Origin: Flavobacteriia bacterium
Lineage (GTDB): Bacteria; Bacteroidota; Bacteroidia; Flavobacteriales; Flavobacteriaceae
Direction of reading: 5' to 3'
Length of the DNA: 12,510 nucleotides
Assembly: GCA_018500075.1 (NCBI GenBank)
Contig: JAHBAN010000242.1
Coordinates: 1-12,510 of the forward strand
Under the pieces are notes generated by a model, which was not told the origin of the DNA, did no database searches, and worked only from the letters and a program-made list of their open reading frames with translations. Both the position numbers and the translations under genes were made by a program. This document shows, one piece after another, positions 1 to 6,852 of the stretch (the first letter of the stretch is position 1; each line of letters opens with the position of its first letter).

Positions 1-522
1 ACCGGCAACGCCGCCCAGCACACCAACGCCGCCCGCAACAGCCGCCGCCGTCCCCAAGCCGCCACCAAGCCCGGTCAGAAGCCCGGCCCCGAGCATCGAC
101 ACCTCGTCATCCTGGCCCATAACCGCGTGGGCAACTTCAGTGCCATCGACAAAGATCAGATCATCGCCCGCGCCGTATTTGCCCCAGGTCTCGGCCACAC
201 CATACTGGCCATAAAGCTCGCCATTGGCACCATCCACCAGCGTCACCTCGCTGATATAGGTATCCGCCGAGACATAGAGCTTCGCCACCGGCGTGCCCGA
301 TCCGTCAAAGTAGTTTTCCAAAAGGATCACACGCCCGTCCGCAAGCGTGATCTCAAGATTTGTGCCCGCGCGGCCATAGCTGACAATGTCGCTTTGCCGA
401 AGGTTAAAGGAATACTCCCCCCCCGCACTCGCCTGAATTGTTGTTAGATTTTGGTCCGCCGATACATTTCCACGATCGACAGAACCCGTGCCACCACGGG
501 CAACGAAACTAATCGGTTTCAT
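1..522 (-). CDS. BapA prefix-like domain surface adhesin, N-terminal part (gene runs off the left edge)
   Basis: The reading frame is open from an ATG at 522 to the window edge, giving 174 residues with no stop. Residues about 40-130 resemble the BapA/Bap prefix domain at the N-terminus of large biofilm adhesins: a beta-rich stretch with IVSYGRAG (46-53), LEITLADGRVILLENYF (56-72), ISEVTLVDGANGELYGQ (90-106) and DDLIFVDGTEVA (120-131). There is no Sec signal peptide, as expected for proteins exported by type I secretion. Residues 144-174 are a Gly/Ala-rich hydrophobic stretch, as in the retention region that follows this domain. Family members are usually very long with Ig-like or RTX repeats; those would lie outside the window. 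The ribosome site is weak (GGTGGTG just upstream). It follows the phosphodiesterase gene on the same strand, but a 233-bp gap with dyads suggests its own promoter. The domain call is from recognised pattern; the adhesin role is inferred. Confidence 0.68.
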   Translation of the reverse strand, partial: MKPISFVARGGTGSVDRGNVSADQNLTTIQASAGGEYSFNLRQSDIVSYGRAGTNLEITLADGRVILLENYFDGSGTPVAKLYVSADTYISEVTLVDGANGELYGQYGVAETWGKYGAGDDLIFVDGTEVAHAVMGQDDEVSMLGAGLLTGLGGGLGTAAAVAGGVGVLGGVAG

Positions 523-589
523 AAAACACCACCATTTGCCTCAACATGAGCAACGTCATTGAATGCGCCGCTTTTCTGTCACAATCGTT

Positions 590-633
590 ACGCATAAAAA
601 ACGCATTTGGATAGGGGCAATTTAGGGGGAACC
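590..633. promoter_or_regulatory. Four hexamers phased at 11 bp upstream of the adhesin gene
   Basis: ACGCAT occurs at 590-595 and 601-606, and TAGGGG at 612-617 and 623-628, so all four hexamers start exactly 11 bp apart. The last one runs into a short dyad, GGGGAACCCC (626-635). The block lies 68-113 bp upstream of the adhesin start codon. Direct repeats spaced one helical turn are the usual binding pattern of OmpR/PhoB-type response regulators (family knowledge). Use as a binding site here is inferred, and chance is possible for so short a block. Confidence 0.35.
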
Positions 634-674
634 CCAAAAATACCGCGTCATACCTGATATATAAGGGCCTTTTC

Positions 675-690
675 GTTGCAGGCCTGCAAC
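675..690. promoter_or_regulatory. Perfect 16-bp palindrome between phosphodiesterase and adhesin genes
   Basis: GTTGCAGGCCTGCAAC equals its own reverse complement with no spacer. It lies 65 bp past the phosphodiesterase stop and about 153 bp upstream of the adhesin start, both on the minus strand. With no loop and no T-run on either side it does not look like an intrinsic terminator; a homodimeric repressor or activator site fits better. It does not match the classic lux-box arms. The regulator is unknown. Confidence 0.45.
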
Positions 691-755
691 AGCTCGCGCC
701 GCCCCCGACTCACAATAAGCGCCGCATATGTGCCCCTGATGCGTCGCCTCGGGCG

Positions 756-1592
756 CTATTTCAAAAACACCTGCCCCTGCATGGTCGCCGGTATATCGGC
801 GCCCAACCGGCTCAAAATGGTCGGCGCAAGCTGCAGCTGGTTGATCTCGCTGTCCCGCTCAGGCCCCTGCCCTGCGCCAAAATAATAGAGCGCCGTCAGC
901 TGCTGCAAATCATCATGCCCGCCGTGATGCCCGCGCGCGTCCTGCCCGTGGTCGGCTGTCACAATAATCTCATAGCCCATGGCCCGCCACTTATGAACAA
1001 ACGGGGCCAACATCTCGTCCATCACAAAACAGGCATGATCCATCTCCTGACAATCATGGAAAAACCGGTGCCCCATGCTGTCCAGCGTGCAGCTGTGCAA
1101 CATCCCGTAGTCCAGCCCGAAGCGCGCGCACAGATTGGTCAGCGTGCCAAAAAGATCCACATCACACGGCGTCATCTGGTTGCTCTGCCCATAGCCCGTC
1201 ATCGTGTGAAACCGCCCGTGGTTGATCGTCGCGCTGTCCGGCTCGTCATATTCAATGTCGCGCACATAATCAAAAGGATGGCGATTGAAAAACTCGCTCC
1301 AGAAACTATGCGCCACAGCCCCCGTCACCCCGCCCGCCTTGCGCACGGCCGCAAAGATGTCTTCTTCTTTCAAGCGAAACACATTGCCATTGCCGGTGCA
1401 GCCATGCTCCTGCGGGCTGACCCCAGTGTGCAGGCTCGCATAGCAACTCGCCGAAATCGACGGCAAAACCGCACGGTGCACAAAGCGCTGCGCCGCGCCA
1501 CTCTCCACCCAGCCCTCCAGATTGCCAAACAACCTGTGAAAATTGCGCAGCGGCACACCATCCAGAACAATCAACAAAAGCTTACGCTTCAT
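756..1592 (-). CDS. Type I phosphodiesterase/nucleotide pyrophosphatase family protein (alkaline phosphatase superfamily)
   Basis: A 278-residue two-metal phosphoesterase of the NPP family, expected to hydrolyse phosphodiester or pyrophosphate bonds. All seven expected active-site positions can be placed: D11 in VLDG, S47 as nucleophile in the LPSISASCY block (where NPPs usually carry Thr), D171 and H175 in LDSMGH, D214 and H215 in TADHGQ, and H226 in GHHGGH. The N-terminus (MKRKLLLIVLDG) is the first strand of the fold rather than a signal peptide, so the protein is probably cytoplasmic, whereas many NPPs are extracytoplasmic. It is shorter than typical secreted NPPs and appears to lack accessory domains. 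GGGGAG lies about 10 bp before the ATG. It is the last gene of the ABC-transporter cluster, 138 bp after the ATPase gene, with a hairpin repeat between. The substrate is unknown; a phosphodiester released from the imported solute is a guess. Confidence 0.85.
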   Translation of the reverse strand: MKRKLLLIVLDGVPLRNFHRLFGNLEGWVESGAAQRFVHRAVLPSISASCYASLHTGVSPQEHGCTGNGNVFRLKEEDIFAAVRKAGGVTGAVAHSFWSEFFNRHPFDYVRDIEYDEPDSATINHGRFHTMTGYGQSNQMTPCDVDLFGTLTNLCARFGLDYGMLHSCTLDSMGHRFFHDCQEMDHACFVMDEMLAPFVHKWRAMGYEIIVTADHGQDARGHHGGHDDLQQLTALYYFGAGQGPERDSEINQLQLAPTILSRLGADIPATMQGQVFLK

Positions 1593-1640
1593 CCCCAGAT
1601 CTCCCCGGCCAAAGGCACGCCCTCACAACACGCCCATGGG

Positions 1641-1725
1641 CTTTTTCTTTCTTCAAATATCCTGGGGAGAGCGCGAGAGGGGCAAAGCCCCTCTCGCCCC
1701 GGTCGGATTTGCAAAGCAAATTCGA
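1641..1725 (+). repeat. Dispersed two-hairpin intergenic repeat, copy 1
   Basis: This 85-bp unit matches the inverted unit at 10341-10422: by hand about 73 of 85 alignment columns agree, with 9 mismatches and 3 single-base gaps. In order it holds a pyrimidine-rich lead (CTTTTTCTTTCT), hairpin A with an 11-bp perfect stem GCGAGAGGGGC, loop AAA (1673-1697), and hairpin B with ATTTGC, loop AAA, GCAAAT (1707-1721), extended by outer pairs with one G-T wobble. It fills most of the gap between the ATPase stop (1731) and the phosphodiesterase start (1592). No T-run follows the stems in the direction of transcription, so it is not a standard terminator; it could be a mobile REP-like element or an mRNA 3'-end stabiliser. 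Confidence 0.85.
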
Positions 1726-1730
1726 GCGGC

Positions 1731-3368
1731 TCAATTCCCCGCACTCTCCATCTTTCGGTTGGCAATCACCTCTTCCAGCCACCCGAGCTTCATCTCGGGC
1801 ACCGAGCTGAGCAAAAGATCGGTATAATCGTCAAACGGCGGGCGCAAAACCTCGGTCTTCGTGCCATAGCGCACCACTTCGCCCTGATACATCACGGCAA
1901 TGCTGTCCGCGATGGCGCGCACCGTGGCCAGATCATGGGTGATAAAGAGATAGGCCACATCCTCGATCTTCTGCAAATCCAGCAAAAGCTTGAGAATACC
2001 ATCCGCCACAAGCGGGTCCAGCGCGCTGGTCACCTCGTCACAAATGATCAGCTTGGGCTTGGCCGCAAGGGCGCGCGCGATACAGACCCGCTGCTTTTGC
2101 CCGCCGCTGAGTTCGGCGGGGTAGCGGTCCTGAAAGCCGCGGCCCAGTTCGATTTCGTCTAGAAGCTCCTGAATGCGCGCCTGCTTTTCTGCGCCGCGCA
2201 ATCCGAAATAAAACTCGAGCGGCCGCCCGATGATCGTGCCCACGGTCTGGCGCGGGTTCATCGCTGTATCGGCCATCTGGTAGATCATTTGCAACTCGCG
2301 CAGATCCTCGCGGGGCCGCGTGCGCATCACAGGGTTGAGGTCGCGCCCGGCAAAATGCACCCGCCCCTCGCGCTGCGGCAACAGCCCGGTGATAACCCGC
2401 GCCAGCGTCGATTTGCCCGAGCCGCTTTCCCCCACAACAGCCAGAGTCTGGCCGGGGTGCACTTCCACAGTCACATCCTTGAGCACATCAAACTTTGTGC
2501 CCTTATAGCGCGCGGTGATGTTCTCGCAGATCAGCACAGGATCGCTGGTGGGCTGCTTTTCCTCATGCTCGATCGAGCGCACCGAAACAAGCGCCTGAGT
2601 ATAGGCTTCTTGCGGGCGGTTGATGATCTGGTCCACAGAGCCATATTCCACCATATCGCCCATCTTCAGCACCATGATATCATCAGACACCTGCGCCACA
2701 ACGGCCAGATCATGGGTGATATAAAGCGCTGCCACCCCCGTGTCGCGGATGGCTTCCTTTATGGCCATCAGAACATCAATCTGCGTGGTCACATCCAGCG
2801 CCGTGGTCGGCTCGTCAAAGACAACAAGGTCAGGCTCTGGACACAGCGCCAGCGCGCTCATACAGCGCTGAAGCTGCCCCCCCGAGACCTGATGCGGATA
2901 GCGCCGGCCAATATTTTGCGGGTCCGGCAAGCCGAGCTTTTCAAACAAGACAATCGCGCGCGCCTCAGCCTCGGGTTTGGTGAATTTGCCATGGCGGATC
3001 GCCGCTTCGGTCACCTGCTCCAAAATCTGTTTGGCAGGGTTAAAGCTCGCCGCCGCTGACTGGCTCACATAGGTGACTTCCCCGCCCCGCAAGGCGCGCA
3101 GATCGCCCTTGGAGGTTTTCAAAATATCGCGCCCGTTGACCCAGACTTCACCCCCGGTCAGCTCAACACCGCCGCGCCCGTAGGCCATGCTCGCGAGGCC
3201 AATGGTCGACTTGCCCGCGCCGGACTCCCCGATCAGCCCGAGCACCTTGCCCTTTTCAAGGTCAAAGGAAACCCCGTGGACAATCTCGATATCATGCGGC
3301 TTTTCGCCGGGCGGATAGACCGTCGCGCCAATTTTGAGATCGCGCACTCTGACAAAAGCCTCGCTCAT
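1731..3368 (-). CDS. Fused two-domain ATPase of a dipeptide/oligopeptide-type ABC importer (DppD-DppF fusion)
   Basis: A 545-residue protein with two complete ABC ATPase domains in one chain, so one molecule can supply both nucleotide sites of the importer. Domain 1: Walker A GESGAGKST (47-55), signature SGGQLQR (162-168), Walker B LVVFDE (181-186), switch H219. Domain 2: Walker A GESGSGKST (313-321), signature SGGQKQR (421-427), Walker B LIICDE (440-445), switch H478. Each domain ends with the peptide-transporter style tail (PQEAYTQALVSV at 252-263, PPFDDYTDLLLSSVP at 510-524). All catalytic motifs are intact. The start at 3368 is chosen because it overlaps the stop of the upstream permease as ATGA and has AAAGGGGG just before it; a longer open frame to 3662 only runs inside the permease gene. 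Peptide specificity is a family-level call. Confidence 0.93.
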   Translation of the reverse strand: MSEAFVRVRDLKIGATVYPPGEKPHDIEIVHGVSFDLEKGKVLGLIGESGAGKSTIGLASMAYGRGGVELTGGEVWVNGRDILKTSKGDLRALRGGEVTYVSQSAAASFNPAKQILEQVTEAAIRHGKFTKPEAEARAIVLFEKLGLPDPQNIGRRYPHQVSGGQLQRCMSALALCPEPDLVVFDEPTTALDVTTQIDVLMAIKEAIRDTGVAALYITHDLAVVAQVSDDIMVLKMGDMVEYGSVDQIINRPQEAYTQALVSVRSIEHEEKQPTSDPVLICENITARYKGTKFDVLKDVTVEVHPGQTLAVVGESGSGKSTLARVITGLLPQREGRVHFAGRDLNPVMRTRPREDLRELQMIYQMADTAMNPRQTVGTIIGRPLEFYFGLRGAEKQARIQELLDEIELGRGFQDRYPAELSGGQKQRVCIARALAAKPKLIICDEVTSALDPLVADGILKLLLDLQKIEDVAYLFITHDLATVRAIADSIAVMYQGEVVRYGTKTEVLRPPFDDYTDLLLSSVPEMKLGWLEEVIANRKMESAGN

Positions 3369-4183
3369 CCGCGGCCCCCTTTCAGGCTGGTGGTCCGGTT
3401 CAAAACCCAATCCGCCACAAGGTTCACCGAGATCGCCAATGTGGCAATCGCAATCGCCGGGTAAAGCGCCGCGCCGATGCCATAGATGATCCCGTCCTTG
3501 TTTTCCTTCACAATCCCGCCCCAGTCCGCCAAGGGCGGCTGCACGCCCAGCCCCAGAAAGCTGAGGGTCGAGATAAACAGAACCATAAAGATAAAGCGCA
3601 GGCCCAGCTCGGCCACAAGCGGGCTGAGCGCATTGGGCAGGATCTCGCGGAAAATAACCCAAAGCCGCCCCTCCCCGCGCAGGGATGCGGCTTCGACATA
3701 ATCCATCACATTGATGTCCACCGCCACAGAGCGCGCCAGACGGAACACCCGCGTCGCATCCAAAAGCCCCATCACAAGGATCAGAACAGGCACCGTCACA
3801 GGCACCATCGCAAGGATCACCAACGCCAGAATAAGCGAAGGAATAGCCATCAACAGATCCACAAGACGGCTCAGAAGCTGGTCGGCCCAGCCGCCCAGAA
3901 CAGCCGCAAGAAAGCCCAGCGTCGAGCCGGTGACAAAGCTCAGGATCGTGCCGGCGGTGGCAATAAAGATCGTGGTCTGCCCGCCATAGATCATCCGGGT
4001 GAGCAGATCGCGGCCAATATTGTCGGTGCCCAACAAATGCGCACCACTCGCAGGCTCCCAGACATCGCCGACAACCTCGGCCATCCCGTAGGGCGCAATC
4101 CAGCCGGCAAAAATCGCCACAAAGAAATAGACGCCTGTGATGATCAGGCCAATCAAGGCCGAAAGAGGGATAGTCTTGATCAT
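3365..4183 (-). CDS. ABC transporter permease, DppC/OppC type
   Basis: A 272-residue inner-membrane permease, one half of the transmembrane channel for the family 5 binding protein. It has an N-terminal membrane segment (about 8-30), the OppC-like block LGTDNIGRDLLTRMIYGG (51-68), several further hydrophobic segments, and the cytoplasmic EAA coupling loop starting EAASLRG (164-170) with LPNALSP (182-188), which docks to the ATPase. The conserved LSFLGLGVQPPLADWG stretch (207-222) is typical of DppC/OppC. The start overlaps the DppB-type permease stop as ATGA, with GAGG about 11 bp upstream, and its own stop overlaps the ATPase start the same way, so the three are probably translationally coupled. 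Length is normal for the family. The transported solute cannot be read from the permease. Confidence 0.93.
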   Translation of the reverse strand: MIKTIPLSALIGLIITGVYFFVAIFAGWIAPYGMAEVVGDVWEPASGAHLLGTDNIGRDLLTRMIYGGQTTIFIATAGTILSFVTGSTLGFLAAVLGGWADQLLSRLVDLLMAIPSLILALVILAMVPVTVPVLILVMGLLDATRVFRLARSVAVDINVMDYVEAASLRGEGRLWVIFREILPNALSPLVAELGLRFIFMVLFISTLSFLGLGVQPPLADWGGIVKENKDGIIYGIGAALYPAIAIATLAISVNLVADWVLNRTTSLKGGRG

Positions 4184-5136
4184 TTCGGGTGCCTCAATCT
4201 TGGGTTCGCAAGGATCGAAATAATATCCGCAAGCATATTAAGCCCGATATAGATCGCCGCAAAGATCACGCCGCAGGCGAGCACCACAGGCACATCGCGC
4301 TTGGTCACAGCATCCACAAGGAACTGCCCCATACCCGGATAGACAAAGACCACCTCGATCACCACCACACCCACCACAAGATAGGCAAGGTTGAGCATCA
4401 CCACATTCACAATCGGACTGACCGCATTGGGAAAGGCGTGTTTGGCAATCACATTGAAGATGCTCAGCCCCTTCAGCTCGGCGGTTTCAATATAGGCCGA
4501 TTGCATCACATTGAGGATCGCGGCGCGCGTCATGCGCATCATATGCGCGAGCACAACAAGCGTCAGAACCATCACCGGAAGCATAATCGACTGGAGCTTT
4601 TGCCAGAGCGTCATACTGTCGTTGATCATTGCCAGCGCCGAGCCAAATCCGAGCTTCACCGCAAGGAAGTACACCAGCACATAGCCGATCAGGAATTCAG
4701 GAATAGAAATCGTCGTGAGCGTCACGCCCGAAATCAGCTTGTCAGGCCAGCGGTTGCGGTAGCGCACCGCCAGAAGCCCGAGGAAAATCGCCAGAGGCAC
4801 CGAGACAATCGCCGCCCAGAACGCGAGGAACAGCGTATTGCCCAGCCGCTTGCCAACACTTTCGGCAATGTCCAGACGGTTGATAATCGACACCCCCATA
4901 TCGCCCTGCAAGATGCCGCCGAACCATTCAAAATACCGTGTGGTGGCCGGGCGGTTGAGGCCCATCTCCTCGCGCAGGTTGGCAAGGCTCTCCGGCGTGG
5001 CCGCCTGCCCCAGCACCGCTTGCGCCGCATCGCCGGGCAAAGCCTCGGTCAACCCGAAAATCAGCACCGAGGCCGCAACAAGGAGGAGTATGCCCAGCGT
5101 AAACCGCTGGGCAATCAGTTTTATGATCGGATGCAT
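4180..5136 (-). CDS. ABC transporter permease, DppB/OppB type
   Basis: A 318-residue inner-membrane permease that partners the DppC-type subunit. The first membrane segment spans about 12-30 and is followed by the DppB-like periplasmic loop with LPGDAAQAVLG (33-43) and LREEMGLNRP (54-63). The EAA-like coupling loop is ETAELKG (217-223) with FPNAVSP (235-241), and VFVYPGMGQFLVDAV (263-277) is typical of the family near the C-terminus. It begins 13 bp after the binding-protein stop; the ribosome site GCGAGAGAG overlaps one arm of a small hairpin at that junction. The stop overlaps the next permease start as ATGA. Length and motif order are normal. Confidence 0.93.
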   Translation of the reverse strand: MHPIIKLIAQRFTLGILLLVAASVLIFGLTEALPGDAAQAVLGQAATPESLANLREEMGLNRPATTRYFEWFGGILQGDMGVSIINRLDIAESVGKRLGNTLFLAFWAAIVSVPLAIFLGLLAVRYRNRWPDKLISGVTLTTISIPEFLIGYVLVYFLAVKLGFGSALAMINDSMTLWQKLQSIMLPVMVLTLVVLAHMMRMTRAAILNVMQSAYIETAELKGLSIFNVIAKHAFPNAVSPIVNVVMLNLAYLVVGVVVIEVVFVYPGMGQFLVDAVTKRDVPVVLACGVIFAAIYIGLNMLADIISILANPRLRHPK

Positions 5137-5144
5137 GAAACTCT

Positions 5145-5158
5145 CTCGCTTACGCGAG
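5145..5158 (-). promoter_or_regulatory. GNRA-capped hairpin at the binding-protein/permease junction
   Basis: On the transcript strand the sequence reads CTCGC-GTAA-GCGAG, a 5-bp perfect stem with a GUAA loop, which fits the stable GNRA tetraloop class. The loop contains the UAA stop of the binding-protein gene, and the 3' arm is part of the GCGAGAGAG ribosome site of the permease. This could link permease translation to ribosome passage over the stop, or protect the 3' end of the binding-protein message, which is normally needed in excess. The stem is seen; the role is inferred. Confidence 0.4.
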
Positions 5159-6733
5159 CCATGTTTTATGCGTGATATATCCGTTCATCAGTTCGGCGTT
5201 CGGGTCGGTTTCCCAGCCCATAACATCGTTGCTCACCGCATCGACAAAGTCGTTGAACATCGGACAGATCAGACCGCCGGTGTCGCGCACGATATAGCCC
5301 ATCTTCGAGTACATCTCCTTGCGCTTGGCGGTGTCAAGCTCGGCCCGCGCTTTCACAAGCAGATCATCAAACTCGGCGTTCTTGAAGTTGGTGTCGTTCC
5401 AATCCGCCGTTGAGAGATAGGCCGTGGTGTACATCTGGTCCTGCACAGGGCGACCGCCCCAATAGCTCGCACAGAACGGCTGCTTGTTCCAGACTTCCGA
5501 CCAGTAGCCATCGTTCGGCTCACGCTTGATCTCAAGCGGAATACCCGCCTGTGCCGCTGTCTGCTGGAAGAGCGCTGCCGCGTCCACCGCTCCGGGGAAG
5601 GCCCCATCGGCCACGCGCAAAACAATCGGGCTGCCGTCATGACCCGACTTCTTGTAGTGCTCTGCCGCTTTCGCAAGATCAAACGCGCGCTGCGGAATGC
5701 TTGCGTCAAACAGCGGATAGGCCGCGTTGATCGGCATATCGTTGCCCACAGAGCCATAGCCTTGCAGGATTTTTTCAACGATTTCGCTACGGTTGATCGC
5801 ATATTTCAGCGCCATACGCAGCTCGTTATTGTCAAACGGCGCTGTGTCTGCGTGCATGATAAAGACATAATGCCCCCGGCCCGGCGTCGAGTTCACCGTC
5901 AGGTTCGGCGCGCGGCCCAGCAGCCCGGCAATCTTGGGTTCGACCCGGTTGATCGCATGAACCTGCCCGCTCTGAAGCGCCGCTGTGCGCGCCGTCGCAT
6001 CGTTGATCACGATGATTTCAACGCCATCATAATGCGCCGCATCGCCCCAGTAATTTTCGTTGCGCGAATAGACATGGCGCACGCCCGGCTCGTCGGCTTC
6101 AAGCTTGAACGGCCCTGTGCCGATGCCTGCGCCGGGGTTGTCCATGCCGCCGTTGGGCTGGATCACAAGGTGATAATCCGCAATCAGATAGGGCAAATCC
6201 GCGTTGGCTTCATTCAGCTCAACCTTGAGCGAGCCGCCGTCAACGCTGATGTTGGAAATCCCCTTCATGATGCCGAGCGCACCGGATTTTGACTCCTCGT
6301 TGGAATGGCGCTCCATGGTTTGAAGCACATCCTCTGGCGTCATGGTCTTGCCGTTGTGGAACTCGACATCCTGACGGATCTTGAACATCCAGGTCTTGGC
6401 ATCCGCCGAGCTTTCAAAGCTCTCCGCCAGCTTGGGCGTCAGACCGCCATCGGCCCCGACTTCCACAAGCGTTTCGCCAAACTGGCGCCCGTTGTGAAAC
6501 GGCACCTGGCTCGCATATGTCGCAGGATCAAGCGAGTTTGTGCTCTCGCCGCCCACAGAGCCAAGCTTGAAAACGCCGCCCTTTTTGGGCGTGCTCGCAG
6601 CCGCCGTCTTCGCCAGCATGGAGCTGGCCGCAGCCGCAGTCACACCCAAGGCGCTGGCCTTACCCATAAAGTCACGGCGCGAAAGCTTGCCTTGCGCCAC
6701 GCGTTTTTTGAGATCGTCAAGTTCGTTGGTCAT
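5150..6733 (-). CDS. Family 5 extracellular solute-binding protein (DppA/OppA type) with Tat signal
   Basis: A 527-residue binding protein that would deliver a peptide-like solute to the permeases in the periplasm. The N-terminus carries a twin-arginine signal, SRRDFMG (18-24), then a mild hydrophobic Ala-rich stretch to about 46 (TAAAS probable cleavage), after which the mature protein opens with KKGGVFKLGSVGGESTNSLD, typical of SBP_bac_5. The segment MFKIRQDVEFHNGKTMTPEDV and the later GTGPFKLEADEPG are classic family 5 marks. Tat export means it would be folded before export. Size is normal. CGGGAGA lies about 5-11 bp before the ATG. The gap to the upstream hydrolase gene is 119 bp, with a weak 4-bp-stem hairpin (6758-6771) and no clear promoter or terminator, so co-transcription is possible. 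The real ligand could be a dipeptide, oligopeptide or another amide. Confidence 0.93.
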   Translation of the reverse strand: MTNELDDLKKRVAQGKLSRRDFMGKASALGVTAAAASSMLAKTAAASTPKKGGVFKLGSVGGESTNSLDPATYASQVPFHNGRQFGETLVEVGADGGLTPKLAESFESSADAKTWMFKIRQDVEFHNGKTMTPEDVLQTMERHSNEESKSGALGIMKGISNISVDGGSLKVELNEANADLPYLIADYHLVIQPNGGMDNPGAGIGTGPFKLEADEPGVRHVYSRNENYWGDAAHYDGVEIIVINDATARTAALQSGQVHAINRVEPKIAGLLGRAPNLTVNSTPGRGHYVFIMHADTAPFDNNELRMALKYAINRSEIVEKILQGYGSVGNDMPINAAYPLFDASIPQRAFDLAKAAEHYKKSGHDGSPIVLRVADGAFPGAVDAAALFQQTAAQAGIPLEIKREPNDGYWSEVWNKQPFCASYWGGRPVQDQMYTTAYLSTADWNDTNFKNAEFDDLLVKARAELDTAKRKEMYSKMGYIVRDTGGLICPMFNDFVDAVSNDVMGWETDPNAELMNGYITHKTWLA

Positions 6734-6852
6734 TCTGGTCTCCCGGTTGATGTCTCACCGCTTCGAGGCGGCTTTTGTTGATTTCTGAGTCAAGAAAAGC
6801 CGATTGCGTCTGAGACAGCAAGGGTTTTCTCGTGACAGTTTCGTTATGAAGC

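Noticed and set aside
575..597. Possible pho box (CTGTCAC followed by GTTACGC)
   Set aside because: Only the first half resembles the CTGTCAT consensus; the second half agrees at about two of seven positions.
915..2162. 415-residue plus-strand open frame
   Set aside because: It runs antisense across the phosphodiesterase gene, the repeat gap and the ATPase C-terminus. The composition is rich in His/Arg/Gln as expected from a shadow of GC-rich coding DNA, and no family is recognisable.
3369..3662. N-terminal extension of the ATPase frame
   Set aside because: The added residues read through the DppC-type permease gene in another frame; the ATGA overlap start at 3368 has a good ribosome site and begins the known domain.
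4189..5175. 328-residue plus-strand open frame
   Set aside because: It is antisense to the DppB-type permease, with His/Arg-rich low-complexity content and no ribosome site; a shadow frame.
6758..6771. Hairpin followed by CTTTTGTT on the plus strand, terminator-like
   Set aside because: No plus-strand gene ends here; the stem is only 4 bp, and on the minus strand it lies in the leader of the binding-protein gene.
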